Below are positions 51,220-59,703 of a stretch of 64,000 bases of DNA, piece after piece (position 1 is the first letter of the stretch; the number at the start of each line of letters is the position of its first letter). The stretch spans positions 1 through 64,000 of the forward strand of contig NZ_JAHLYT010000072.1 of NCBI RefSeq assembly GCF_025128095.1, written 5' to 3'. The position numbers were made by a program, and so were the translations under genes. This DNA comes from Synechococcus sp. CS-1328. GTDB lineage: Bacteria > Cyanobacteriota > Cyanobacteriia > PCC-6307 > Cyanobiaceae. Under the pieces are notes generated by a model, which was given only the letters and a program-made list of their open reading frames with translations, was not told the origin of the DNA and did no database searches.

Positions 51220-52083
51220 ATGGCCCAGGGGCGCCGCGCCATTGAACTGTTTCTCGCCCTCGGCGCCACGGCGGGCCTGGCTGTGGGCTGCGGTCTGCCC
51301 CATCAAAACGGCGCGGCGGGGCTCGAGAGCGGCCGCACTACCGCCATGGCCACGTCCACTGGCACCGGCGCAGGCCACCACGAGGGTGGAGAAGGCGGCG
51401 AGGGGGGCGAGGCCAGCCATGGGGACACCGGCCATGGCGGCACCAGCCATGGCGAGACCTCGGATCCGGGCTCACCGCTCACGTATGCCACCGTGCTGGG
51501 CCTGATGCAGGGGCACCTGCTGGTGGCCGGCGAGCTGATGCAGCGGGGCCGGGCCGCGGATGCCGAACCCCACCTGGCTCACCCCGCCGACGAGCTCTAC
51601 GGTGACCTGGAACCGGAACTCAGCCGCCGGGGGGCGCCGCCCTTCCAATCCAAGCTCTCGGTTCTGCAGGACCTGATCCGCACAGCTCCCACGGCACCGG
51701 CCACGGCGCAAGCCGTGAAAGAGGCTCGCCGCTCGATCGATCAGGCCCTGGCCGTATTGCCGGAATGGGAGCGACGCGATCCGGCCTTCGTGGCCAAGGT
51801 GATCCGGGAGTTGCTCAACACCGCCGCCAGCGAGTACGCGGCGGCTATCACGGATGGCCGGATCGCCGAAACGGTGGAATACCAGGACTCCAGGGGATTC
51901 GTGCTCTACGCCGAGCAGCTCTTCCGTGGCATCGCGCCGCAACTGGCAGTCAGCGACCCTGCGCTGGAGCGGAAGCTGGCGTCCACCTTCGCAGGCCTGA
52001 AGCCGGCCTGGCCCGATCTGCTGCCGCCCAAACGACCGGTGCTCACGGCTCAGGAAGTGCAGCAACGCACCGCTGCCCTCTGA
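51220..52083 (+). CDS. His/Gly-rich lipoprotein partner of the oxidase, unknown
   Basis: About 287 residues. Lipobox LAVGCG follows a hydrophobic stretch (IELFLALGATAGL). Next is a flexible Gly/Glu/His tract (GHHEGGEGGEGGEASHGD) able to bind metal, then a helical domain (GLMQGHLLVAGELMQRGRAA, HPADELYGDLEPEL) of the kind seen in periplasmic metal-linked helical proteins. A GTG 16 codons earlier is an alternative start. Its position right after the multicopper oxidase suggests it supplies or buffers the metal substrate; inference. Confidence 0.75.
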   Translation: MAQGRRAIELFLALGATAGLAVGCGLPHQNGAAGLESGRTTAMATSTGTGAGHHEGGEGGEGGEASHGDTGHGGTSHGETSDPGSPLTYATVLGLMQGHLLVAGELMQRGRAADAEPHLAHPADELYGDLEPELSRRGAPPFQSKLSVLQDLIRTAPTAPATAQAVKEARRSIDQALAVLPEWERRDPAFVAKVIRELLNTAASEYAAAITDGRIAETVEYQDSRGFVLYAEQLFRGIAPQLAVSDPALERKLASTFAGLKPAWPDLLPPKRPVLTAQEVQQRTAAL

Positions 52084-52179
52084 GACAGGCTGCGCCGAGC
52101 CACTCCATCTGGACCACTCGTCCAACAGGGCGGAGCCGCGACTGAGACATCCGCCTGATCCATCAAACTGCTTGATCGG

Positions 52180-52194
52180 TGAGAATGATTCTCG
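52180..52194 (+). promoter_or_regulatory. Zur-type box before the porin
   Basis: TGAGAATGATTCTCG; the inner GAGAATGATTCTC is a perfect 6-1-6 palindrome, the 7-1-7 geometry of the Fur superfamily. It lies about 85 bp before the porin start and is nearly the same as the site before znuA. Confidence 0.75.
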
Positions 52195-52277
52195 CTCGCA
52201 AGACAGGCTGCACTCCGCTGCCCTTCCCCCTGATTCTGCCGATGGCCCCGATCCCTCCAGTCCCTCCGACCCGTCCG

Positions 52278-53867
52278 ATGGCCAGCCCCGTCGCCGCTCG
52301 CCGCCGCGCCAGCCTCGCCCCCCTGGCGGCAACGCTGCTGCTCAGCCCCCTGGCCGCCGGGGCGACCGAGCTGAATCTCGAGGAGATGAACCACTACGCC
52401 GGTGCCGCCGGACTGGAGAGCCAGGCGCAGGTCACCAGCATCAATCAGTTCTCCGATGTTCGCCCCACGGACTGGGCCTACCAGGCCCTCAGCAACCTGA
52501 TCGAGCGCTACGGCTGCGTCGCCGGCTACCCCAACGGCACCTACAGGGGCGGCCAGGCCATGACCCGCTACGAAGCGGCGGCCCTCCTGAATGCCTGCCT
52601 CGACCGGATCACCGAGGTGACCGACGAGCTCAAGCGCCTGATCAAGGAGTTCGAGAAGGAGCTCGCTGTGCTCCGAGGGCGCGTCGACGGCCTCGAGGCC
52701 AAGGTGGGGGAGCTGGAGTCGACTCAGTTCTCCACCACCACCAAACTCTCGGGCCTGGCCACCTTCGTGCTGGGGGGCAATGCCTTTGGCGGCAGCGCCT
52801 CGGCGCTGGTGGAGGACAGCCGCCGCCGCTTCGGTGCCACCACGTTCAACTACGACGTCCAGCTCAATTTCGACACCTCCTTCACCGGCAAGGACCTGCT
52901 GCGCACCACCCTGCGGGCCGGCAACTTCGATGGTGACAGCAACAGCTTCGGCGGTGCCGGTCCGACCAACCTCTCCCAGCTGGAGACCGCCTTCCAGGAG
53001 GAGGCCGGTCCCAATGTCGTGGGGATCGATCGGCTCTTCTATCAGGTGCCGCTCGGGGCCGGCTTCACCGCCACCATCGGCGGCCGTGTGGGCCAGGAAG
53101 ACATGCTGGCTCTCTGGCCCAGTGTCTATCCCGACTCCACCGTCCTGGACGTGCTCACCCTGAATGGGGCGCCGGCGGCCTACAACAAGAACCTCGGCGC
53201 CGGTGCCGGCCTCTGGTGGCAGGGCGACGGTGGGCTGAGCCTCAGTGCCAGCTACGTGGCGGCCAATGGGCAGGGAGGAAATCCGGCTCAGGGCGGCATC
53301 GCCACCGATGGCGCCGGGGGCACCGGCACGGTGCAGATCGGCTACGGCCAGGAGACCTGGGGCGTGGCCGCGATCTGGTCACGTATCCAGAACGGCAACG
53401 ACCTCGTGGTTTACGGCACCCCCTTCACCCTCGACAGTTACCGGTTGCCTGGGAGCACCGATGCCTTCGGGCTGAGCGGCTACTGGCAACCGCAGACGAC
53501 GGGCTGGATTCCCTCAATCAGCGCCGGCTGGGGCATCAACCGCAGCCGCTACGACGATGCCCCGGCGGGCAGTGTGCGCACCAGCCAGTCGTGGAGCGTG
53601 GGCCTGCAGTGGCTCGACGCCTTCGCCAGCGGCCATGCCGCCGGCATGGCTGTGGGACAGCCCACCTTCGCCACCAGTCTCGAGGGTGGCGACACACCCC
53701 GCGACGGCAACTTCGTCTGGGAGTGGTGGTACAAAGTGCAGGTCACTGACAACATTTCGGTGACGCCGGCGCTCTTCTACCTCAGCCGCCCGCTCGGGCA
53801 GGACACCCCGGACGGCCGCACCTTTCATCAGTTCGGCGGCCTGGTCAAGACCTCCTTCATCTTCTGA
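52278..53867 (+). CDS. Cyanobacterial porin, SLH domain plus OprB barrel (Som type)
   Basis: About 529 residues. Signal peptide SLAPLAATLLLSPLAAGA, then an SLH domain (FSDVRPTDWAYQALSNLIER, YPNGTYRGGQAMTRYEAAAL) that binds peptidoglycan, a short coiled coil (ELKRLIKEFEKELAVLRGRV), and a beta-barrel ending in the classic terminal Phe (TSFIF). Members form the main passive pores of the cyanobacterial outer membrane. The Zur box upstream predicts induction on zinc shortage. Earlier ATG/GTG codons overlap the box, so a start at 52278 is the sound choice. It overlaps the convergent zur gene by 40 bp. Confidence 0.9.
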   Translation: MASPVAARRRASLAPLAATLLLSPLAAGATELNLEEMNHYAGAAGLESQAQVTSINQFSDVRPTDWAYQALSNLIERYGCVAGYPNGTYRGGQAMTRYEAAALLNACLDRITEVTDELKRLIKEFEKELAVLRGRVDGLEAKVGELESTQFSTTTKLSGLATFVLGGNAFGGSASALVEDSRRRFGATTFNYDVQLNFDTSFTGKDLLRTTLRAGNFDGDSNSFGGAGPTNLSQLETAFQEEAGPNVVGIDRLFYQVPLGAGFTATIGGRVGQEDMLALWPSVYPDSTVLDVLTLNGAPAAYNKNLGAGAGLWWQGDGGLSLSASYVAANGQGGNPAQGGIATDGAGGTGTVQIGYGQETWGVAAIWSRIQNGNDLVVYGTPFTLDSYRLPGSTDAFGLSGYWQPQTTGWIPSISAGWGINRSRYDDAPAGSVRTSQSWSVGLQWLDAFASGHAAGMAVGQPTFATSLEGGDTPRDGNFVWEWWYKVQVTDNISVTPALFYLSRPLGQDTPDGRTFHQFGGLVKTSFIF

Positions 53868-54280
53868 TCCGCCTCGCTCTCCTGCCGCTGCCGGCAGTCG
53901 CGGCACAGCCCGAAGAATTCGAGGGTGTGGAACAGGGGTTGGAAGCCTGCCAGGTCCCCGTCCGGCAGGGCCAGGCCATGGACGGGGCAGTGGTGCAGCA
54001 CCAGGGAGGTGCCGCAGTCGACGCAGGTGAGGTGGTGTTCATCCCGCTCGGTGGGGGCGAACAACGCTTCGCCCGTGGGCAGATGGCGGCAACGCACCAG
54101 CCCCCGCTGCTGCAGCTGGCGCAGATGCCGGTAGACCGTGGCCAGCCCCATGGCCTGGGGACCTCCCCGCAGGCGGGCGTGGAGCTCCTGGCCGGACAGT
54201 TCCGCATCGGCCCGGCCAAGTTCCTCCAGCAGACCCTGCTGGCGAGGCGGAAGCCGATCAGTGGTGGGGGGCGGACCCAT
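53828..54280 (-). CDS. zur: Zinc uptake regulator Zur
   Basis: 150 residues. HTH AMGLATVYRHLRQLQQRGLV and the cyanobacterial Zur hallmark run HHLTCVDCGTSLVLHHCPVH followed by HTLEFFGLCRDC. The two CxxC pairs form the structural zinc site and the His/Cys nearby the sensing site. With zinc bound it represses uptake genes. Last gene of a minus-strand operon that starts at the QueD-like gene; its likely targets (porin and znuA) carry matching palindromes at 52180 and 63555. ATG at 54280 chosen over a longer frame. Confidence 0.93.
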   Translation of the reverse strand: MGPPPTTDRLPPRQQGLLEELGRADAELSGQELHARLRGGPQAMGLATVYRHLRQLQQRGLVRCRHLPTGEALFAPTERDEHHLTCVDCGTSLVLHHCPVHGLALPDGDLAGFQPLFHTLEFFGLCRDCRQRQESEADQKMKEVLTRPPN

Positions 54281-54312
54281 GGAACGCGAAGCGACAGGCG
54301 AGGGGGTTCGTT

Positions 54313-55659
54313 CTACCCCGCCGGTAGCCATTGCGCCTGCAGCACGGACTGATCGAGGGGATCCAGTTCCAGGCGAGTGGCGTCGATCAGCACGGCCCGC
54401 GCCGCCGCCACGGTCTGCGTCGAACCCGGGGTGCTGCCTGCCGCTGCGATCGGCCGGAGTGTCGCCAGCAGGCGGTCGGTGCTGGGGTCGTACTGCAACG
54501 GCGTGCCGGGCTCCAGTTCCCAGCCCGTCAGGGAGCGGCGGCGCAGCACCCGGCCCTGACGATCGAGGGAGAGCAGGGTGAGACGTTGGGCCCCGGTGGC
54601 GTCCAGCAGCAGCACCCAGACCCGCTGGCCGCCCCGATCACAGGCACTGGCCATCAGGGCTTGCGAACCCACCCAGAGCTGGCGCGGTGCCTGGCCGGGC
54701 TCCACCAGTTCCAGAGATCGGCGGAAATCGGGCCAGTGGCGCACCAGCAGGGCCCGGCCGGCCTGGGGGCAGAAGCTGCTCAGATCCCGGCTACCCGGCA
54801 GGATCTGGCGCCGGGCAGCCCGGGGCGGCAGATCCACCAGGGCCAGTCCCTCGGGCAGGGGCACCACCGCTGCCCCCCCTTCCGGCAGCAACTGCACCCC
54901 CCCGGAGGCCGCCAGATCGAGCGTGCGTGAGCCCCCCTCCGCTGACCAGAGGCGCAGCTCCGATTCCCCCGGCATGCCGGTAGCGGACTGGACCAGCAGA
55001 TCGCCACGCTGGTTGCCGCTGAGATGGGCAAACGTGAGACTGTCGGGCAGCAGGGGTTCCAGGTGGCCCGGTTGTACCGGCCCCAGCCCCTGCCCGGCCG
55101 GCGCGAGGTTGCGTTGGCGCAGCGGCAGCCGCCAGACCCGGTGCTCCCCCTCCGGCGAACGGCTCACCAGTGCCAGCGACCGGCCGCCGCCGGTGGGCTG
55201 GACCTGCAGGATTCGGTGCCACACCGGCGAGAGGGGATGCCAGCGTCCGTCCCGCTCCCGCAGCTGGAGCTGTTCGCCCCCAGGCACCGGCACCACGGCC
55301 AGCACCCGCGGCCGTGGATCCCACCACCAGGCACCAGGCCGCAGGGCCAGGCCGCGCCGATCGCGCCCCGCCAGCTCCAGGCGCAGGGGCTCGCTCAGAC
55401 GTTGCCCCGCTGAAAGGTTCAGAAGCAGGCCATCGCCCTCCCCCAGCCAGCGGTGCTGCAGGGGCGGTCGCAGCCGACTGGAGCTGGCGATGCTGGCGCT
55501 GTCCATCGGCCGGCTGAAGCGGCTGCGCAGCGCCGCAGGCCCGGAGCTGGCGGGCGCAGGTTCCAGGGCCTCCAGCCGAGGCGGCTGACGTAACAGCCAT
55601 TGCTGCTGCACCAGCGCCAGGGCTGCCGGGACCCCAAGGGCGAGCAGCAGGTGCCTCAT
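54313..55659 (-). CDS. Exported Ig-like/propeller-like protein, unknown
   Basis: 448 residues with a short hydrophobic start (HLLLALGVPAALALVQQQWLL). The segment ALRSRFSRPMDSASI is the start motif of an SbsA-type Ig-like domain. The rest has repeated beta-strand units (DGLLLNLSAGQRLSEPLRLE, GESELRLWSAEGGSRTLDLA, RQILPGSRDLSSFCP) like a propeller. Overlaps the TIGR03943 gene by 4 bp. It may sit at the periplasmic face beside the permease; function unknown. Confidence 0.75.
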   Translation of the reverse strand: MRHLLLALGVPAALALVQQQWLLRQPPRLEALEPAPASSGPAALRSRFSRPMDSASIASSSRLRPPLQHRWLGEGDGLLLNLSAGQRLSEPLRLELAGRDRRGLALRPGAWWWDPRPRVLAVVPVPGGEQLQLRERDGRWHPLSPVWHRILQVQPTGGGRSLALVSRSPEGEHRVWRLPLRQRNLAPAGQGLGPVQPGHLEPLLPDSLTFAHLSGNQRGDLLVQSATGMPGESELRLWSAEGGSRTLDLAASGGVQLLPEGGAAVVPLPEGLALVDLPPRAARRQILPGSRDLSSFCPQAGRALLVRHWPDFRRSLELVEPGQAPRQLWVGSQALMASACDRGGQRVWVLLLDATGAQRLTLLSLDRQGRVLRRRSLTGWELEPGTPLQYDPSTDRLLATLRPIAAAGSTPGSTQTVAAARAVLIDATRLELDPLDQSVLQAQWLPAG

Positions 55660-56420
55660 GGCTCCAGGGGCCGGGCTGGCCTTGGAATCGCTCGAATCCG
55701 GGTGGGCACCACCACCAGACGTTCGCCGCTGTTCTGGCCTTCCAGGGCCATGCGCCCTTCGAGAGCGAGCCACTGATCGGCCCGAGGCAGGGGCGAGTCC
55801 GCCGGCCAGCGGACCGGCAACCCCACGGGGGTGGCATCGGCCAGGCAACAGCGCACCAGCAGGCGAGCCAGCTGCGGGGGTCCCCCCTCCATCGGCAGCA
55901 CGAAGCCGCTGATGCGCACCGGATCGCCCGCGAACAGGCGGGGGTCGGGCTGGCTGCGCAGCAGCCTTACCCAGTCGGTGAGGCTGCGCTGGGCCGGGGG
56001 CAAGACGAAGCTGAGGCCCTCCTCGCTGGTGGTATCGCGGGGACGCTGGCCCGCCAGATCCGCAAAGGAGGGGTTCGGCGGCACGGTCAGCACCAGCAGG
56101 GCGAGCACCGCAGTGCCCAGCAGCATCGGCAGCTGGCGACGGCGCAGCCGATCCTCTCCAGGCCCCCCTGCCTTGCCTGCTTCCCGCCAGGCCTGGGCCA
56201 TCTGCAGCACTCCCAGCAGCAATAGCAAAGTCCCGGCCAGCCAGACCAGCGGATGGAACACCTGGCGCAGCAGCAGGGCGAGCCGGTCGCTGGCGGCACT
56301 CTGCAGCAGTACCAGCCCCCACAGGCCCAGCCCCAGACCCCGCCAGAGGGCGGCCCGCCGGGGCAGCTCCCCCCAACGGGGGCGATGGGCTGGGTTCAAC
56401 CGCGCCATAGGTTCACCCAT
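55656..56420 (-). CDS. TIGR03943-family putative permease subunit
   Basis: About 254 residues. Two N-terminal helices (WRGLGLGLWGLVLLQSAASD, LVWLAGTLLLLLGVLQMAQA) and a third (MLLGTAVLALLVLTVPP), followed by a soluble domain with LARLLVRCCLADATPVGLPV, the conserved Cys-Cys segment of the family. These proteins pair with DUF318 permeases, which precedes it here with an overlap. Start at 56420 or 56408 (both ATG). Confidence 0.85.
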   Translation of the reverse strand: MGEPMARLNPAHRPRWGELPRRAALWRGLGLGLWGLVLLQSAASDRLALLLRQVFHPLVWLAGTLLLLLGVLQMAQAWREAGKAGGPGEDRLRRRQLPMLLGTAVLALLVLTVPPNPSFADLAGQRPRDTTSEEGLSFVLPPAQRSLTDWVRLLRSQPDPRLFAGDPVRISGFVLPMEGGPPQLARLLVRCCLADATPVGLPVRWPADSPLPRADQWLALEGRMALEGQNSGERLVVVPTRIRAIPRPARPLEP

Positions 56421-57361
56421 TGCCCAATCAACAGAACTGTCAGGCTGGCTCCGGCGGCGGTGAGAGCCAGGCCCACAGGACGCAACAGCAGACCCAGCAG
56501 ACCCACCAGCTTGAGGTCGATCACCGGCCCGAGCAGAAGGAAGGCCAGCAGCGCCCCGGGCGTCACCTGGGCCGCGAAGCTCAAGGCCAGGAAGGCATCC
56601 ACGCTGGAGCACACCGAAACGATCAGGCTGAGCAGCATCAGCGCCACGATCGACAGGGTGGGAGCGCCGCCCACCGCCAGCAGCCACTCCCGCGGCACCA
56701 AGGTCTGGACCAGGGCCGCCATGGCGCAGCCGAGCACCAGCAGCACTGCCAGATCGAGGAACTCCTGGCTGCCGTGGCGCAGCACTTCCGACCAGGGCGG
56801 CCGCGGCGGGTTGACGGCCGCCGGCACCAGGGCGGCATCGACCCCCAGCACCCCAGAGGTGCGCTCCAGCAGGTTCACGCTGGCCAGGGGCTGGTGAAGG
56901 CGCCGCTCGGCCAGCAGATCCGGCTGGAGCAGGCGGGATTCCGGCAGCAGGGCGAGCAGGCTCGCCAGAGCCAGGGCCACCAGCACGGCCCCCAGGGGCC
57001 GGGCCAGCAGCAGCCAGGGTTTGTTGGGGAAGGCGGCCCAGGTGCCGGCCAGCACGATCGGGTTGAGCACCGGTGCGGCAAACAGGAAGCCCAGGGCTGT
57101 GCCCAGGGGAGCCCCACCGGCCAGCAGGCGGCGGGCCACCGGCACGTTGCCGCACTCACAGGCCGGCAGGGCGAAGCCGAGGGCCGCTCCGGTGAGGGGC
57201 CCACCAAGGGGATGGCGAGGCAGTTGCCGCAGCCAGCGGCCGCCAGGGGCGAGCCAGCGGGCCATTGAGGAGATCAGCACACCCAGCAGCAGGAAGGGCA
57301 TGGCCTCGATCAGCAGCCCCTGGAACAGGGCCCAGGCTGTGGCCAGCCGAGCAGGGTTCAT
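56396..57361 (-). CDS. DUF318 (YraQ-like) permease, putative metal transporter
   Basis: 321 residues, about eight helices. Diagnostic motifs are GFALPACECGNVPVARRL near 65 with two Cys in a PACECG core, and IVSVCSSVDAFLALSF near 245. Members are thought to move metal ions or small ligands; several relatives are zinc- or copper-linked. The operon with zur argues for zinc. It overlaps the QueD-like gene by 4 bp and the TIGR03943 gene by up to 25 bp. Confidence 0.87.
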   Translation of the reverse strand: MNPARLATAWALFQGLLIEAMPFLLLGVLISSMARWLAPGGRWLRQLPRHPLGGPLTGAALGFALPACECGNVPVARRLLAGGAPLGTALGFLFAAPVLNPIVLAGTWAAFPNKPWLLLARPLGAVLVALALASLLALLPESRLLQPDLLAERRLHQPLASVNLLERTSGVLGVDAALVPAAVNPPRPPWSEVLRHGSQEFLDLAVLLVLGCAMAALVQTLVPREWLLAVGGAPTLSIVALMLLSLIVSVCSSVDAFLALSFAAQVTPGALLAFLLLGPVIDLKLVGLLGLLLRPVGLALTAAGASLTVLLIGQWVNLWRG

Positions 57362-57831
57362 CCGCCCATCTCCTCCTGGAACCAGGCTGGGGTGGCCTCG
57401 TAGCAGGCGGCGTTCTTCTCGTTCTCGCGGGCCTCAACCTTCCAGCAGCAGGCACGCCCCCGCTCCTGCTCCCGCAGAAGGGTGTTGGCCCAGCCCCACA
57501 CCAACTCGGCGCTGGCCTCCATGCCCACGTTGTCCATCACCCGCAGATCGATGGCGCCGCAGGCGTGCAGTCGTTGCCAGTCCGGCAGGAGCGGGTCGTC
57601 GGCATTCACCAGGAAGGTGTGGTCGAACTGGTCTGCGAGGAGCTTCTCAAGGTCGCCGAGGGCGGAGAAATCCACCACGAAGCCATGCGGGTCCAGCTGG
57701 CGGGCCCGGAACCAGGCAGTGAAGCTGCGGCTGTAGCCGTGCACGAAACGGCAGTGGCCGCTGTGGCGCCACTGGCGATGGCAGCAGGGGTAGCCGCTGA
57801 AGGTCTTGGAGCAGGTATGGGCCGCCGTCAT
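57358..57831 (-). CDS. 6-carboxytetrahydropterin synthase (QueD)-like protein with altered metal site
   Basis: 157 residues of the QueD/PTPS fold. N-terminal region HTCSKTFSGYPCCHRQWRHS and then HCRFVHGYSRSFTAWF, where QueD normally has HGHxY. The later FVVDFSALGDLEKLLADQFD and DHTFLVNADDP hold the family pattern, with NVGMEASAELVW near 108. So zinc ligands are partly shifted (HGY in place of HGH). In many bacteria spare QueD copies are expressed when zinc is scarce. Here it starts the zur operon by overlap, so that role is plausible but inferred. Confidence 0.8.
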   Translation of the reverse strand: MTAAHTCSKTFSGYPCCHRQWRHSGHCRFVHGYSRSFTAWFRARQLDPHGFVVDFSALGDLEKLLADQFDHTFLVNADDPLLPDWQRLHACGAIDLRVMDNVGMEASAELVWGWANTLLREQERGRACCWKVEARENEKNAACYEATPAWFQEEMGG

Positions 57832-57862
57832 GGTGGGCCAGCAGGGCGTGGCCAGAACGTAC

Positions 57863-59260
57863 TCAGGCCGGTCCTACCAGCGGCAGGCTGCGATGCTGCT
57901 CGCGGTACAACCTCAGGCAGGCCTCAACCACCGCCGGATCGAACAGCTGGTGTTTGCCGGCTTCGATCGTGTCCAGGGCCTTTTCGATCCCCGGCGAGAA
58001 TCGGTAGGGGCGATTGGTGGACATGGCTTCCAAGGTATCGGCCACCGCCAGAATCCGGCCCTCCAGACTGATCGCATCCCCCTTCAGACCGTTGGGATAG
58101 CCACTGCCATCGAGTCGCTCGTGGTGGTGGAGCACGGCCTCGGCCACGGGCCAGGGAAAGTGAATCGGCTTGAGCGCGTCATACCCCGCCTGCACGTGGG
58201 TCTGGAGCAGGGCATATTCCTGGGGCGACAGGCGAGTGGGTTTGGTGAGGATCTCGCTGGGAATCGTGAACTTGCCGATGTCATGCACCAGGCCGCTGAT
58301 CCGGATTCCCTCGATCTGCTGGCTCTCCAGCCCCATCTCGCGGGCCATCTCGCAGGCCAGGGTCGCCACCCTCGTCTCATGTCCGGCGGTGTAGGGATCC
58401 CGGGCTTCATTGATGGCCACCAGCGCGGCCACCATTTCCTCGAGGCTCTGCAACGTTTCGGCTTTGTACTGCATCATCTGACGCTGGTTCGCCCGTTGCT
58501 CCGAGAGGTCCCGGATCGTGCACTGAATCATGCGTTGATTGCCTTCCAGGTAGAAATTGCTCACGAACTCCACTTCCTTTTGCCGGCCATCACTGGTCAC
58601 CAATGGAAGATCGTCGTAGTGATTGAAGCCGTTCTGCTGAAGCCTCACGAACGACTCGATCGCCTTCTCCTTGTCGTTGAACACACCGATCTCCCAGAGC
58701 TGCTTGTCGATCAGCTCGTGCAGGTCGAATCCCAGGAGCGTGCTGATCTTCGGGTTCGCCTGGGTGATCCGGCCCGTATCCCCATTCAGGATCAAGATGC
58801 CATCCATGGCCGACTCGAACAGGCAGCGGTAGCGCTCCTCACTCTCGACAAGGGCCTGTTTCGAGCGGGTTTCCCGCACGGCGCGCCCCAGGGCCGGCCC
58901 GAGTTTTTCCATCTCGTGCTTGTAGACGAAGTCCACCGCTCCGCGCCCCAGGCCCTCGAAGGCCATCGATTCAGAAACGGTTCCGGACACGAACAGGAAC
59001 GGCACATCGGGGCACAGGCTCTGGGCGATTTCGAGCGCCCTCGATCCTGAAAAGTTCGGCAAACTCCAGTCGGCGAGAATCGCTTCGGGCATGCCCCATT
59101 CCAGGGCGGCCCGAAAGCCGGCTTCGTTGTCGGCGCGGCGCAGGCTCACCTCCAGCCCCGCCGCCTTCAGGGCATCGCCCATCAGCTCGAAATCCAGATC
59201 CGAGTCCTCAACGATGACCAGATCGAGCGGTCCGAGCACGGCAGAATTCAGGCCGGTCAC
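57863..59260 (-). CDS. Receiver-PAS-HD-GYP protein (c-di-GMP phosphodiesterase)
   Basis: 465 residues. The REC domain has phospho-acceptor Asp in ILADWSLPNFSG and a Lys in DFVYKHE. A PAS domain spans about 140-255 (RYRCLFESAMDGILILNGDT). The HD-GYP domain has GHETRVATLA, LVHDIGKFTIPSEIL, HHHERLDGSGYPNGLKGD, all metal-binding motifs intact. It should break down c-di-GMP when its receiver is phosphorylated. GTG start overlaps the upstream regulator stop by 4 bp, so it belongs to a three-gene signalling unit. Confidence 0.92.
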   Translation of the reverse strand: MTGLNSAVLGPLDLVIVEDSDLDFELMGDALKAAGLEVSLRRADNEAGFRAALEWGMPEAILADWSLPNFSGSRALEIAQSLCPDVPFLFVSGTVSESMAFEGLGRGAVDFVYKHEMEKLGPALGRAVRETRSKQALVESEERYRCLFESAMDGILILNGDTGRITQANPKISTLLGFDLHELIDKQLWEIGVFNDKEKAIESFVRLQQNGFNHYDDLPLVTSDGRQKEVEFVSNFYLEGNQRMIQCTIRDLSEQRANQRQMMQYKAETLQSLEEMVAALVAINEARDPYTAGHETRVATLACEMAREMGLESQQIEGIRISGLVHDIGKFTIPSEILTKPTRLSPQEYALLQTHVQAGYDALKPIHFPWPVAEAVLHHHERLDGSGYPNGLKGDAISLEGRILAVADTLEAMSTNRPYRFSPGIEKALDTIEAGKHQLFDPAVVEACLRLYREQHRSLPLVGPA

Positions 59261-59703
59261 CGCGTTTCACCCGGTAAGGCGTTGAGCAGCATCCAGTAGA
59301 GGCCCAGTTCCCTGACTGCCGTCATGAAGTTCTCGGACTCCACCGGCTTGACCAGATAGCTGTTAACGCCCAGGTTGTAGGCCCGCACGAGGTCGGATTC
59401 CTCGCGCGAGGAGGTCAGCACCACCACCGGCAGCAACCGGGTGCGCTCATCGTTGCGGATCTGGCGCAGCACCTCGAGGCCATCGACCCGCGGCAGCCGC
59501 AGATCCAGCAGCACCAGCTTCAGGCGCTCGACCTGACCAATGTTCTCGGGCCCCAGCAGGATCTCGAGGGCTTCGGCGCCATCCTTCGCCCACTGCACCT
59601 GGTTGATCAGATGGGTCTCCCGCAGGGCGTCCATCGTCAACTCGGCGTCGTCAGGATTGTCTTCCACCAGCAGAACCTGCATGGCCCCTGTTGATGTGTT
59701 CAT
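59257..59703 (-). CDS. Rcp1-like CheY response regulator
   Basis: 148 residues. QVLLVEDNPDDAELTMDALR, phospho-Asp in LVLLDLRLPRVDG, VVLTSSREESDLVRAYNLG and NSYLVKP are the receiver signatures, with the small-loop style of Rcp1, the partner of cyanobacterial phytochrome kinases. No output domain. Overlaps the kinase stop and the HD-GYP start, so a phosphorelay from kinase to both receivers is expected. Confidence 0.93.
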   Translation of the reverse strand: MNTSTGAMQVLLVEDNPDDAELTMDALRETHLINQVQWAKDGAEALEILLGPENIGQVERLKLVLLDLRLPRVDGLEVLRQIRNDERTRLLPVVVLTSSREESDLVRAYNLGVNSYLVKPVESENFMTAVRELGLYWMLLNALPGETR

